In this document: positions 12,729 to 23,115 of the stretch, one piece after another
Position numbering within the stretch: position 1 is the first letter of the stretch
Layout of the letters: the number at the start of each line of letters is the position of its first letter
Assembly (NCBI GenBank): GCA_019188255.1
Contig: JAETXT010000010.1
Coordinates: 2,604,001-2,668,000 of the forward strand
Source of the DNA: Verticillium longisporum
Taxonomy: Eukaryota > Ascomycota > Sordariomycetes > Glomerellales > Plectosphaerellaceae
Length of the DNA stretch: 64,000 nucleotides
Direction: 5' to 3'
Notes under the pieces: generated by a model
Database searches by the model: none
Told to the model about the DNA's origin: nothing
Seen by the model: only the letters and a program-made list of their open reading frames with translations
Translations under genes and position numbers: made by a program

Positions 12729-14020
12729 TCAGCTTTTGGCGTAGGTCGCACGAATGCGACTTGTCAAGTGTTCGTGGCTCGTCACAGGTGCGGCGCTGGC
12801 GTAGCCCTTGCGCTTGAGGACGTCGAGGAACCCTGCATCGTCGACAGCGGGCTGTCCCTCGGAACTGCCCCCGCTTACCCCTATCGGGGCCAACACAACA
12901 TTGCGGTCAGGCTGTATGAAGACGGGGATGCTCAGTCTTGCCACGTTCTCCTTGGCGTTGCGCGGGAATGCCACCCTGTGAACGGTTGACCGCAGCCGTC
13001 CTGCGGTCCAAAACTCCAGGGCGTCGCCAATATTGACGACGATCGCATTGGGTAGACACGGCACATCGATCCATGTCGGCCCAGCCGAGTCGTCCTGCCG
13101 AAGCACCTGGAGACCGCCTTGATCCGAGGGTTGGCGGAATAATAGAGTTAGCGAGCCATAGTCGGAATGTGCGCCCGCACGAATGTCACCGCTGTCGTCA
13201 TTGACAGCATCTCGTTTTGGCGACTTGCAGGAGACAGCGGGATAGTTGATTAGTCGCATGCGGCAGCTCTCGCCCGTGTGAGCCTTGGACAGATAATCCT
13301 GGGGCACCTGGCGGAGAGAGTCATGAACTTTAGGGATTCAAGCATTGGAGGGGACAGGGGCCTGTCACTTACCCCCAGTCCTATAGCCATGGCTTTCAGA
13401 AGTTTCTTGGCCAGTGCATCACAGTCATGAAAGAAGGCGGCCAGCTGCTCACGGTGGCGGTCGAGTCGTGGTGGCAGTGGCTGCTGTGACGTGCCGGGGT
13501 CTGCGAGATAGAATGATTCCTTGACATCACCGGGTCCTTTTCCCGAGAGCCTCCAGTATCCAACAAAGGTCAGTTTCGACAGTCTCGCTTGCATGCACGG
13601 GCCGGAATCTGTCAACGCGAGGCTTACGTTTCTTCCCTCATGCCTGTATAGCCCTGCAGCAAGCGAAAGGGGGGGCTGCTGTCAGCTGAAAACTGTCGCA
13701 TTCAATTCCAGGGAAACCAAAACGAACCCTCCTCCGAGACGTAGTAGTGAAGTTCCAAGACTCAGAATGATAGTGCCATGCAGAGGCAAACTTACCAGAT
13801 CACCGCTCCCATTCCCATAGGCTAGCTTCTCCTCCGCAGGTGCATCAAAGAAGTGCTGCGCCAGTCTGAAGACATGCGACGCAACGTCGTCACTGAGGTC
13901 GTGGCCTACCACGTAGAAGAAGCCCGGGTTCCTTCCCACGCGCATGAGCTCGGCGCCCAGGTCCTCCGCCGAGGCGAAGGATGCCAAGTCGACGATCGGT
14001 AGCGCAGCGCCCACGCCCAT
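12729..14020 (-). CDS. 2-oxoglutarate/Fe(II)-dependent oxygenase (isopenicillin N synthase-like)
   Basis: Four exons on the minus strand: 14020-13796, 13653-13628 (26-base micro-exon), 13550-13373, 13307-12729; all phases agree, 335 residues. The N-terminal half matches the non-haem dioxygenase N domain (LPIVDLASF near residue 8, GFFYVVGHDL). The C-terminal half holds the iron triad in AHSDYGSLT (His190, Asp192) and STVHRVAFP (His253), and the 2-oxoglutarate-binding Arg-x-Ser in RLSIP (Arg267, Ser269). The micro-exon encodes GYTGMREE and restores the family's substrate-loop segment. Members hydroxylate, desaturate or cyclise small molecules; the substrate here is unknown. The stop lies 135 bases from the end of the Zn2Cys6 gene on the other strand. 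Confidence 0.9.
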
Positions 14021-16519
14021 GGTGACGGGCGTTGCTTCCTCTGAAGGGTGGGAGAAGTGCGTTTGGGTTCGTCCCGTGCGTCGGGGTGACGGGCTGGGCG
14101 GGCGGGCGGGCGGCGGTGGTGGTAGTGCAGGCTGCTGGGGTGGTGTTAAAGCGATCGGCAGTGCTTTTGACTGATTGCGAGTAGAGGACGGCAGTTGGTG
14201 GTTTTTTTTACCCTGTGTTGGGAGGGGGCGTGTATGTGTGTGCGTCTATGGTACTGTTTCTCTGCAATGGTCAAGCAAAACAGGTATTTGATGGGGAAGG
14301 GGGGTTGCTATTCCCGGTATGCGTAAAGGTACACCGAGACGGAGACGGGCTTGGACTAGATTGAGATCGGAGGGGGAGGGTGATGACACCGTCGACAATC
14401 AGACGGAGAGGGAGGGGAGCAAGGGAGGGATTGTTTCTTTCTCGCGAAGGCAAAGTAAAAGGGGGAGAATGCGCTCAACACCCCACGAGGACAAAACAGA
14501 GTGCGCGTATGCTTCTTTTCTATGTCTACAAATTGATCGCGGCCTGGCCCGACGGGCGATTTTCAGATCCCTTCCCTCTTCCCGCCAGGCCGTCTGCGAC
14601 CCCGCGCGCCGTGCCGCGATGAACGCCCCCTTTTCGAGGATGAGCTGTTTTGCAGTGATTTCTTGCGTGTTTAAGCTGGTAAACGGCTGGTGAAGCGGTT
14701 GAATTCGTGCCGCTCGAGGTGGGTGGAGGTCACGCATCCGTCGCGAGACAGGTAGGCAGGCAGACTCTCTGGGTAGGTAATCAAGGTGGACGGATGCCCG
14801 GGAGACAGATGGTGGTGAGCGTGAGCAGCAGTTTGTCAACGATTGAAGAGGTGAGAGGTCCGCTGGTAGGGGGGGAGGAGGGTCGGGTAGCTGCATGCAT
14901 GCATGCCGGCTCGTCTTGGAGAGCCGAGCACGTCAAAGTCGAAGGCGTGCATGTGAGTTGTGTTGGTCTCGCTGGCAGCAGGGACTGGGCACCTCGTTAT
15001 CCTTGGCGGCCGACCTGTGCCCAGCCTGTTTTCTTGTTTTCTGACTGGGTCGGAGCAACCCCCGGCTCTGCTTCTCTGAAAGGCTAATAAAAAGAGAGGG
15101 GGGTTGATTGTGGGATGGTGTACCCACGTCATCACTGACTCGACAGAACCTTCTGATTTCTTTGAGCACAATACTAGTGCTGGGCTCCGTTGGGTTGGTG
15201 GGTGTGATGGCGTCTGGCCCAAGCGAACCTTGCGCGTGCCGGTGGCTCCAATAATGGTCATCCCCTAGAGCGAGGGAAGCCCTCTGGGCCGGGGTTGGAG
15301 CGGGTGGTGATGACGCTACCTAGCTGGTGGGTGTCCTGAGCTGGGAGAGCGAATGGGTGGCCCTCGAGCCAGGGCTATAGCACCATTCCTGGGGGGGAGA
15401 CATGATTCAAAGGCGCCGTGGCTGCCGGTAGATACGACAAGTCGTGTCGTGGTAAGGTACTGTAGCAGTTGAGGCCGCTTGGTCATGGCGTGGGAAACGG
15501 GGTCTCGTCTCACCGGTCTTGCAGTAGCCTCTATAGCTCGAGCCTCTTTCGGCATTCGATGCAGGTGATAGAGTGCTGAAGAGACGAGCAGCTTGCGAGC
15601 CTTGTTGGCATTGGGAAATGATCGCCCCGTCTTCTTCTTTGATCATCAGGGCCAGGCATCTCAAGCTCAAGATAAACATACAACTTGACGTGGTCCCTCG
15701 GCCGCAGGAAAGAAGTCTCATGCCCTAGAGAATTCAGGAACAGGGTCCTCAAAGACAGCTGCAGACGCACGCCTCACCGAGACTGAGACCTTTCGACTTG
15801 TTGTTCCTCGATCTAGTCTACTAGCAGCCGTCAGTAACCGTCTTCCTCTGGAGGAGACCGCCACCCATCTCGCCTACCTCACCTTGCGATTAAGATCACC
15901 AAATCAACGGGCCGGCCACGAGGAGACTGGGCCCAAGGAACCTCATCCGTGAATTCCGAACCTACCAAAACCCCAGTCTGAGCCCCATTCCAAGCACTCT
16001 AGTGTTTACGGTAGCTGTCAAGAACACCACCTCGACCGGGGACAGGTATCGCGAGTGCCATCCGCTTCCCGCCCGTCCCCTAAAAACGCCCCAGCGACTT
16101 GCTACTGGTGTTCTCTGCCCTCCATCGGAGCTTGATTGCTCTCACCGACTTGCTGAACCGCTGTCTGCCCAGTCCAAGCCCAGCCACGCCCTACCAGGCG
16201 TTCGAACCCTGGGGCCGGGATATGACTCCATCGCCAAGGGTGGCTTTCCATATTTAATCAAGCGAGTGGCCCAGTACCAAGGGATCGGGATCCCCACCAA
16301 TTGTCTCGTGGGAATTCACTGTCAACGACCGCGACGCCTATCACGTCAAGCAAGCGACGACCACACCAACTTCTCCGGTACACAGAGTTGGCTGTACGAG
16401 TGGAGAGGCCTTTGGTAAGCCAGTCGATCTCACCGAGCAGTTTCTTCGAATTACATGATTGCTCTCGCCTCTACAATCTCCTCCGATATTCTACAAGCCA
16501 GACGGCTTCCCCTGTCATT
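14021..16519. other. 2.5 kb intergenic region upstream of the NCS1 permease
   Basis: No gene was found. The part next to the oxygenase start is G-rich, with runs such as GGGCGGGCGGGCGG at about 14097-14110. Short open frames on both strands are compositionally odd and overlap one another. A TATTTAATC element at about 16250 and C/T-rich sequence before 16520 could belong to the permease promoter. The length is large for an intergenic gap, and an unseen non-coding transcript cannot be excluded. Confidence 0.4.
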
Positions 16520-18218
16520 ATGAGTTTGGCCGTCCGACGAGCGTTCCGGCGCATCGAGGTTCCGCGCGAGACGGATGTTTCGACAACAGCCTACATGAAC
16601 CACGATACCAGACCACTGCCACCATCTCGCCGGACATATGGTCCTTGGCAGTTCGTGGGGCTCTGGGTCGTTACTGGATCCTTCAACATTGGCGGGTGGA
16701 CCACCGGCTCTGCCCTAATCGCACTCGGACTCAACGTATGGCAAGCTATGCTTACGGTCATCATCGGCCACTGTCTTGTCGGTCTCATCTGCGTGTTGAC
16801 AGGCGCGCCGGGTGCGAAATGGCATATCGGTTTCTGCATCCTGCAGAAGTCGAGCTGGGGCATGTGGGGAGCCTTCATCCCCATGGTGCAGCGCATCATG
16901 CTCTCCTTCATCTGGTACTCAACCCAAGTCTACTGGGGAGGACAGTGTGTGCGGACCTTCATCGCATCGATCTGGCCCTCTTTCAACAGGCTTGACAAGC
17001 CGCTCGCTGACGGCACAATGACGGTTGCCGACTTTACGGGCTTCATCATCTTCCCGCTGCTCTGTCTGCCTCTTATCTACATCCGTCCCGAGCGCTACCA
17101 CATCCCGTTTGCCATTGCCGCCCTGACAGTCATCCCTACCGTCGTGACCATCTTTATTTATTGCCTCGCGACCGTGGGCGACCTGGGCCCCATGGCTTCC
17201 GATATCACGGCAACCGCCGGTATCAAGCAGGCCACCGGCTCTCATCTCGGCTGGATGCTCTTGCTCGGCATCTGCACCAACATTTCCGGCATCGCCACCC
17301 ATTTGTACAGCCAGTCCGACTATACACGCTTTGCCCGCAAACCCCGCGACCAAATCCTCGCTCAGCTCCTCTTCGTGCCGACCAACACCATCTTCGTCGC
17401 CTTTGTCGGCATAGTCTGCACCTCGTGCGCCGCTGAACTCTTCCCTCACACCCGCGGCACCCTCGTCTGGGAGCCCTACCGCTTCCTCGACGCCCTGCAG
17501 GTCCACCACGACGATTCGCCGCGCGCGCGCCGCCGTCGCCTTTGCCTCGCTGGCCTTCATCCTCGCGCAGTTCGGCATCGCCGTCGCGCAAAACGCCCTC
17601 TCCAACGGCATCGACCTGTCGGCCCTCGCGCCGCGCCTCTTCAACCTCCGCCGCGGCGGCTACCTCACCGCCGCCTGCGCCTTCATCCTGCAGCCGTGGC
17701 GCCTCATGAACGGCGCCAGCAAGTTCCTCACCGTCATGGGCGGCTACGGCGTCTTCCTCGGCTCCATGACCGGCGTCATGTTCGCCGACTACTACCTTGT
17801 GCGCGGCCGCCGCCTGCGGCTGACGCACCTGTATGAGCTCTCGCCGCGGAGCTCGTACTGGTACTGGCGCGGCGTCAACTTCCGCGCCGTTGCCGCCTGG
17901 GTGCTGGCGACGTGGCCGCTCATGCCGGGGTTCGTATGGCGGGTTGAGGACCCGACGAGGGAGGAGACGGGGTGGTCGCATCTCTACTACATGGCGTGGC
18001 CGGCTGGGCTGTTCCTCGCCATGACCTTCTACTGGAGTATGTGTAGGATCTGGCCCGTGGAGGGGGCTGGTCTCGTCGATGATGAGGATTACTTTGGCAC
18101 GTTTGGCGACGGGCACAAGACTGTTATCCTCAGTAAGAGCGCGCCGACGGAGACGTCATACGAAGTCGAGAAGGGGGTTACGAATAGGCAGGATGGGGGT
18201 GTTCAGCAGGTTTTGTGA
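16520..18218 (+). CDS. NCS1-family nucleobase/allantoin-type permease (frame break)
   Basis: Single-exon membrane protein of about 566 residues resembling fungal Fur/Dal4-type NCS1 permeases, which are proton or sodium symporters for uracil, uridine, allantoin or thiamine-like substrates at the plasma membrane. Typical segments are GSFNIGGWTTGSALIALGL (TM1 region), a Trp-rich loop (KSSWGMWGAFIPM), and SQSDYTRFARKP before TM8. About twelve hydrophobic helices are present. The frame changes at 17521-17530, an alternating GC run: SPRAR must join AAVAFASLAFILAQ downstream, and restoring one GC unit makes the total length divisible by three. The ATG at 16520 fits the family N-terminus, although the frame is open further upstream. 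The C-terminus is hydrophilic, and no partner gene is adjacent. Confidence 0.85.
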
Positions 18219-18424
18219 AGAGAGCATCAAGTTGGCAGTGAGAAATGTGTAGCTCCACCATATGGAGATGCAGAGGGGTTAACTCATGTCATATTTGCAC
18301 TGCCTAAAATACCTGCTTCGTCCTCCTCACAGTGTCGGCGTCACAGCGTGCACAACCATGCTTGATCTCGTCTGCTTGGTGTTTTGAGAACAAGCTGGAC
18401 GCGGTGGCTTACACCACTTCCAAT

Positions 18425-18613
18425 CTAAGTATGCCCTGAATGGGTACAGGGCACATCGACGGTGCGCACTCCATTATGACAGCGACTGCACCTTATAGTC
18501 TCACCATTCTCAAGCTCGATCTCGCCATTGGTGCAATCGCAGGACTCTGTAGTTCGAATGTACCCTGCAGGGCCATTGAGGGAGCTTTTACACGAGCCAC
18601 ACTTGTCCGGCAT
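18425..18613 (-). CDS. Small Cys-rich protein with zinc-ribbon-like spacing
   Basis: A 62-residue minus-strand frame starting at ATG 18613 (purine at -3). It contains CGSC at residues 5-8, CDC at 25-27, CSRCHNG at 42-48 and a further Cys at 56. The pairs of C-x2-C with a following HNG resemble the CxxCxGxG repeats of DnaJ-type zinc-binding domains, so a small zinc-binding protein is plausible. There is no signal peptide. The frame extends upstream to 18733, but that extension looks non-coding. No family is assigned. Without expression data the gene could be spurious. Confidence 0.42.
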   Translation of the reverse strand: MPDKCGSCKSSLNGPAGYIRTTESCDCTNGEIELENGETIRCSRCHNGVRTVDVPCTHSGHT

Positions 18614-19736
18614 TGCAGCTGTTGTTGGAGTAGGTTGTGTCTGTCTGGTGGCACTGATTAGGGCGTTTTGCACAGCGTCTGTTCTGCTTCGGGAATGCTC
18701 ACGGTGAGTGTTGAGATTGTGTTCGCGAGACAATATTTGGTAAGAATCCTAACTCCTATAGTTCATGAATCTTCACCATCTCGGAAACGAATCTTCACGG
18801 GAATTCTGGGAGGCTGCCTATTTATGCTTCTGGTGTGCTCCCATTCCTTCCTTTTTATCTGCCACCCCAGAGCCTGATGATGCATTAGGCCAAAGACAGT
18901 TGGTGGGTGATACAACGGATGTGTTGGCGGGTGCACTTTATCAAATGGCTCACAGCCTCGTCGCCCTCTCCCGGCTGGACTGACTTACCTGATGATAGAA
19001 ACGTCTTGTGATATGGATGCTATGGTATCATTCGCTAATGCCGGGCAACACACTCTGCTTCAGTTGTGCTGAACCACAATCGTGCGTTTTATAGTGCAGC
19101 AGAAGGCTGACCTCCAGTAGTTGTGCAAGGGAGGCATCTGTTGTCCATGGACGGGCGGGGAACTGCTAGCCAATGCTCACCTGCTCACCTAGCTGGATAT
19201 TATACATGGTGGTACAACAGGACTCGTCATGTGAGAAGAAAAATGCAAATGTGGCAGTTCAGGCTGGCAATGATAGTATTCGACCGCGCGTATGCTGATT
19301 CTCCTGGAGCTTCAAACGAGGGCGACCAATACCACATGACAAGCTTATCGCAGGTCATTCGTCAGTACTCGCCTCAGACCAACACATCTCATCCCCTCGG
19401 TGGTCCACAGCTCAGCCAGTGACTCTGCTGGTCATTGATGATTCAGTTACGGATGGTATATTATCTCCAGAGTCTGGACACATTTATGCGTTTACAATAT
19501 TCACATATCGAACGCTCTTAGACTGGTCCAATAGCAATGTCTCATAGCTTGGCGTTGCGTTTCTTGGTATCCGCTGTGATTGAATAACCTCATCACGTCC
19601 AATGACACCACCATGACCGTTTCAGTCAGGCCTTGACAGGTCCTTTCAGGAGGTTATGATCTCGACTAACTCAGGCCCCGGTATTTCCAAAAAACCATCA
19701 TTGTGGCCCACGTGTGGCAAAAGGTAACTACGGGCT
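18614..19736. other. Intergenic region, nothing recognised
   Basis: No coding sequence or repeat was recognised between the small Cys-rich frame and the SnoaL-like gene. Composition is AT-richer than in the flanking genes. Open frames below 100 codons on the plus strand (18668-18983, 19123-19422) have no domain features. Confidence 0.35.
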
Positions 19737-20321
19737 TTATCCGAGAATCTCGTCATTTGCCCCCTCTGAGCCATCCCGAGAGCCCAAATACATTATGTCG
19801 TGAGCAATTTGTGCCCATTTATCATTTTCTTTGGTCCACCAGTACTGCACCTTCACAAGTAGCCCCAACTTCTCGCCCCCCTCGCCGATCCCGCCATCAG
19901 TCCACATATCAACCCTCATTCCAACCCATTTTTGGTCGACAGCCATATCCCTCATTGCTTCAGAATCCAGGAAACCTCGTACCGGATCCCCTGGAACATT
20001 GCCAAAGTTCAGCTCTCCTTGTGTTAGAGGACGAATAGTATAGTACGCCTTGGCGCCTGGCGGGACACCAGCTTGCGATTGGAGAATCTGCTGAATGGGT
20101 GTTGTTGTCTTGTCGTAGGGCCGCTCTCCTGAGGCCTCATACAAGTATTCCAGGATGGCCTGGCGATCAGAAGCTCCGTACGAAGGGTGAGGGCGGCATA
20201 TTTGACGACAGTGGGGAGATATGAAGGCGGCACGGGCCTCGATGTCTGGTGCATGCCGATAATCAGCGTACTGTTTTAATAGCACCGCTGCGAGAACCTC
20301 ATCTGAGGAGGCGAACGCCAT
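19737..20321 (-). CDS. SnoaL-like / NTF2-fold protein, unknown function
   Basis: Single-exon minus-strand gene of 194 residues. The pattern is that of SnoaL-like alpha+beta barrel proteins: an N-terminal helix pair (LLKQYADYRHAPD), a central segment with SYGASDRQAILEYLYEASG, and a C-terminal strand ending VQYWWTKENDKWAQIAHDIMY, like the closing sheet of the fold. Proteins of this type bind or isomerise small hydrophobic molecules or act as uncharacterised accessory proteins. The fold assignment is by pattern only. No signal peptide or membrane segment is present. The start Met at 20321 is the first in the frame and follows an AT-rich leader. Confidence 0.68.
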   Translation of the reverse strand: MAFASSDEVLAAVLLKQYADYRHAPDIEARAAFISPHCRQICRPHPSYGASDRQAILEYLYEASGERPYDKTTTPIQQILQSQAGVPPGAKAYYTIRPLTQGELNFGNVPGDPVRGFLDSEAMRDMAVDQKWVGMRVDMWTDGGIGEGGEKLGLLVKVQYWWTKENDKWAQIAHDIMYLGSRDGSEGANDEILG

Positions 20322-20710
20322 GACTGGAGGTGTTCGTGTTGGAGTGGGGGAACAAGGGAGTGTCCCAGGTTCGTTTTAATTCCATGTTCTTTAATTGTTG
20401 TCTACACAGTCTCTTTATACTCTGACTGGATTCCGGCCTTGATTGTAGTCTGACTTGACCAAGCTGACCGCATATGCAGGCCGTCTGCGATGTCACGTAC
20501 CGAAGAGGACACATCTTGGCTTGGACAGTCAAGTACAGGCAGACATGGAACTTTCAACATGGTTGGTCAGTTGTCGGAAACAGATTGCTGAGCAACTAAG
20601 CCTTTCTCATTGGCAACAGCCTGGCGATGGGATTTTGCCCTCATTCGGTCTTATCCGAATGTTGCCCGCTGGTCCACCTGCCAGCAGCTGCCAGCCCCGC
20701 GATGAGGGTT

Positions 20711-20718
20711 TGACGTCA
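20711..20718 (+). promoter_or_regulatory. CRE-like palindrome TGACGTCA
   Basis: A perfect TGACGTCA palindrome lies 204 bases before the start of the D-2-hydroxyacid dehydrogenase gene. Fungal bZIP factors of the ATF/CREB class bind this site, for example in stress responses. A role here is inferred from position and exact match alone. Confidence 0.45.
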
Positions 20719-20921
20719 CGGGAACACATGACCCCCACCCACCCCGGCCCCTCTAACTGGCGGCAATACGTGGGGGATGGTTCGCCGGCATCGCTTGATG
20801 TTGGACCGAGGGGAAGACGAACGAACCACGAAGAGAGATTTCACCAACAACATCACCTCTCGTAGATCCCTCGACCAAAGTTCTCCTCCTAATCATCATC
20901 CAAACCTCACAATCAGTCAAT

Positions 20922-21864
20922 ATGAAGCTCCTCTACCCTACCTCCCTCGTGCTCGACGTTGACAGCCTCAAGGGCTTCTCCGTCGACCTCCAGCCCTACG
21001 ATGTCAAGCAGCTCATCCCAGAGGAACTCATCGACGCCGAGATCCTCGTCACCTGGACAAATACGGCCGAGAACCTCAAAGATGCCGCCGCACGCATGAA
21101 GAACCTTCGTTGGATTCAGTCCCTGGCGGCCGGCCCCAACGATGTGCTCAACGCCGGTTTCGACTCGTCCAGGATTGCCATCACCACCGGCTCCGGCCTT
21201 CACGACTACACTGTTGCGGAGCACGCCCTGGGCCTCCTGCTCAACGCCGCTCGTCGCTTCTACGAGATGCGCGACTACCAGCTCCAGGGCAAGTGGCCCG
21301 GCCACCTCGGCGGCCCTCAGCCCGACCGCCCCGCCGACCGCTTCACCTCCTGCGCGGCGCCAACGTTCTCATCTGGGGCTACGGCAACATTGCCAAGACC
21401 CTGACCCCCACCTAGTCGGCCTCGGCGCCAAAGTCCGCGGTGTCGCGCGCAACGCCGGCGTCCGCAACGGTATCGAGGTGTTCGCAGAGGACAGCCTGCC
21501 TACGCTCCTCAAGGAGACTGACGCGCTCGTCATGATCCTGCCGGGCTCCGACTCCACGCGCCACGCTCTGAACGCCGAGCGTCTTGCTCTTCTGCCCAAG
21601 CACGCCTGGGTTGTCAACGTCGGCCGCGGCACGTCCGTCGACGAGGAGGCGCTGTTCCAGGCGCTGACGAAGGAGGAGATTGGCGGTGCGGCGCTCGATG
21701 TCTTCGACACGGAGCCGCTGCCTGGTTCGAGCAAGCTGTGGAAGGCGCCTAACCTGATTGTCTCGCCCCATGCTGCAGGCGGTAGGCCGCAGGATGCCGA
21801 GGCGCTGATTGCGGATAATCTGAGGCGGTTCTCTGCGGGCCAGCGTCTGAAGAGTTTGATGTAA
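20922..21864 (+). CDS. D-isomer-specific 2-hydroxyacid dehydrogenase (two frame breaks)
   Basis: Single-exon gene of about 314 residues, an NAD(P)-dependent reductase of 2-keto acids. Motifs in order: substrate-domain start MKLLYPTSLVLDVD, LRWIQSLAAGPND, Rossmann motif LIWGYGNIAKTL, catalytic Arg in NVGRGTSVDE, catalytic Glu in DVFDTEPLP, and catalytic His in IVSPHAAGG. The sequence runs through three frames. The first shift lies near 21345-21350 (CACCTCC) and the second in the C5 run 21405-21409; one missing C at each point gives an uninterrupted family-length protein, and the total length then divides by three. This looks like two homopolymer undercalls rather than decay, because all catalytic residues remain. 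A CRE-like site lies upstream. Confidence 0.86.
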
Positions 21865-22395
21865 AGTAGAGACAGAATAGAGACATGAATTAAGCAAGGA
21901 ATGATCGTGATCATGAGAGGATAAGTGGGATGGTCAAAAAGCGTTAAGGCTTCACTTAGAGTGTCAATTCGGGGTCCTCAAGATATTCTGCGTGCAATTC
22001 TGCGGCACATATGTCCTAAAACGTTCGAGCGTGTAAGCTAAACATCCGCCGTCGAAGTGCGTTTTCATAATTTGACTGCATTGAGATTCCCTTGTGGCTG
22101 GAGGGGCAAACACGTGAACCAAATGTTTCAAAGTTGTTGAAACTCGGCATTATATCCGGCAACTCTACGGTCAGTACTGGAAAGCAAATATATGACGAAC
22201 GAATGACTACACTTATATTAAGGGAGAACAACGATTATTTTACATAGGTAGTGTGTATACAGCTTGCTGTGAAGACCTTCTGCTACCCCCTGGGTCTGAG
22301 ACATTCTGTTGGCGTGCGATACAACTTTTGCGTCTTATTACATTATTGTTCGATTTCAACTCAGAAGAACGGCGATCAGATTTTTTTTTGCCTCG
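21865..22395. other. Shared 3' intergenic region
   Basis: This gap lies between two convergent genes (dehydrogenase plus, repeat precursor minus). It is AT-rich and holds a run of T at about 22381-22389 next to the precursor's stop codon, as expected for 3' untranslated sequence. No gene was seen. Confidence 0.4.
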
Positions 22396-22995
22396 TCATT
22401 TCTTGACATCGTTGCCAAGGGTGTCGACAATACCGGCAACAGGAGGGGCAAGTCCGCCCAGACCAAGAGAAGTGAGAAGAAGGGCAACGTCGGGGGACAG
22501 GTCGTTGAGAAGCTGTCGCTTCTTCACATCATTGCCGAGAGTGTCGACAATACCGGCGACGGGAGGGGCGAGACCACCCAGGCCGAGAGAGGTCAAGAGG
22601 AGGGCGACATCAGGTGACAGGTCGTTGAGAAGCTGTCGCTTCTTCACGTCGTTGCCAAGAGTATCGACAATGCCGGCGACAGGAGGGGCGAGACCACCCA
22701 GGCCGAGAGAGGTCAAGAGGAGGGCAACATCTGGAGACAAGTCGTTCAGAAGTTGCCGCTTCTTGACATCATTTCCGAGAGTGTCGACGATGCCGGCGAC
22801 GGGAGGTGCAAGCCCACCAAGACCGAGTGATGTGAGGAGGAGAGCGACATCAGGAGACAAGTCATTCAGCAACTGTCGCTTTTTGACATTGTCGCCCAGA
22901 GTGTCGACGATAGCACCAACTGGAGGAGCAAGCCCGACAAGTCCCAGGGACGCGAGAAGGCCAGCGACAGGAGGCGCAAGGCCCTTGAGTAGCTG
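22396..22995 (-). repeat. Five 120-bp tandem coding repeats
   Basis: The units are 22995-22876, 22875-22756, 22755-22636, 22635-22516 and 22515-22396 (the last includes the stop). The four later units encode the same peptide yet differ from one another at many third-codon positions; the pair 22755-22636 and 22635-22516 differs at about a dozen sites, all silent. The units are contiguous and in frame. Confidence 0.9.
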
Positions 22996-23115
22996 GCGTG
23001 CCTCGATATCAGACTCAGAGACAGCCTCTGGGGCAGCCTCAGGCTGGGGCTCTGCAACAGGCGCAGCCATGACGCGGCCAGCGAGGATGAGTGTGATGGT
23101 GTTGGAGAAGCGCAT
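22396..23115 (-). CDS. Secreted kexin-repeat precursor (five 40-residue repeats)
   Basis: Single-exon gene of 239 residues. The first 18 residues look like a signal peptide (hydrophobic TITLILAG, Ala-rich end), followed by an acidic Pro/Ala/Glu pro-segment to residue 40. Five tandem 40-residue units follow: residues 41-80 (divergent), then 81-120, 121-160, 161-200 and 201-239, which are identical in sequence. Each starts QLL and ends NDVKKR or DNVKKR, so Lys-Lys-Arg stands between units; the last ends KK-stop. A kexin-type protease would release 37-residue peptides after trimming of basic residues, with N-terminal Gln able to cyclise. The peptide is hydrophobic (LLLTSLGLGGLAPP) and has no Cys or aromatic residue. 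This matches fungal kexin-processed repeat precursors such as repellents or RiPP precursors. No DUF3328/UstY-type enzyme is nearby, so a secreted structural or surface peptide is preferred. Confidence 0.85.
   Translation of the reverse strand: MRFSNTITLILAGRVMAAPVAEPQPEAAPEAVSESDIEARQLLKGLAPPVAGLLASLGLVGLAPPVGAIVDTLGDNVKKRQLLNDLSPDVALLLTSLGLGGLAPPVAGIVDTLGNDVKKRQLLNDLSPDVALLLTSLGLGGLAPPVAGIVDTLGNDVKKRQLLNDLSPDVALLLTSLGLGGLAPPVAGIVDTLGNDVKKRQLLNDLSPDVALLLTSLGLGGLAPPVAGIVDTLGNDVKK

Noticed and set aside
17223..18116. 297-codon minus-strand open frame
   Set aside because: It is the antisense shadow of the GC-rich NCS1 permease; it is Arg/Ala/Pro-rich and has no domain.
22396..22995. Regular 120-bp repeats that could be taken for a CRISPR-like array
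   Set aside because: The units are contiguous, have no spacers, stay in frame and encode a repeated peptide in a eukaryotic gene.
20922..23115. RiPP cluster built on the repeat precursor and the neighbouring dehydrogenase
   Set aside because: No UstY/DUF3328-like, cyclase or peptidase gene nearby; the hydroxyacid dehydrogenase is a common housekeeping-type family.
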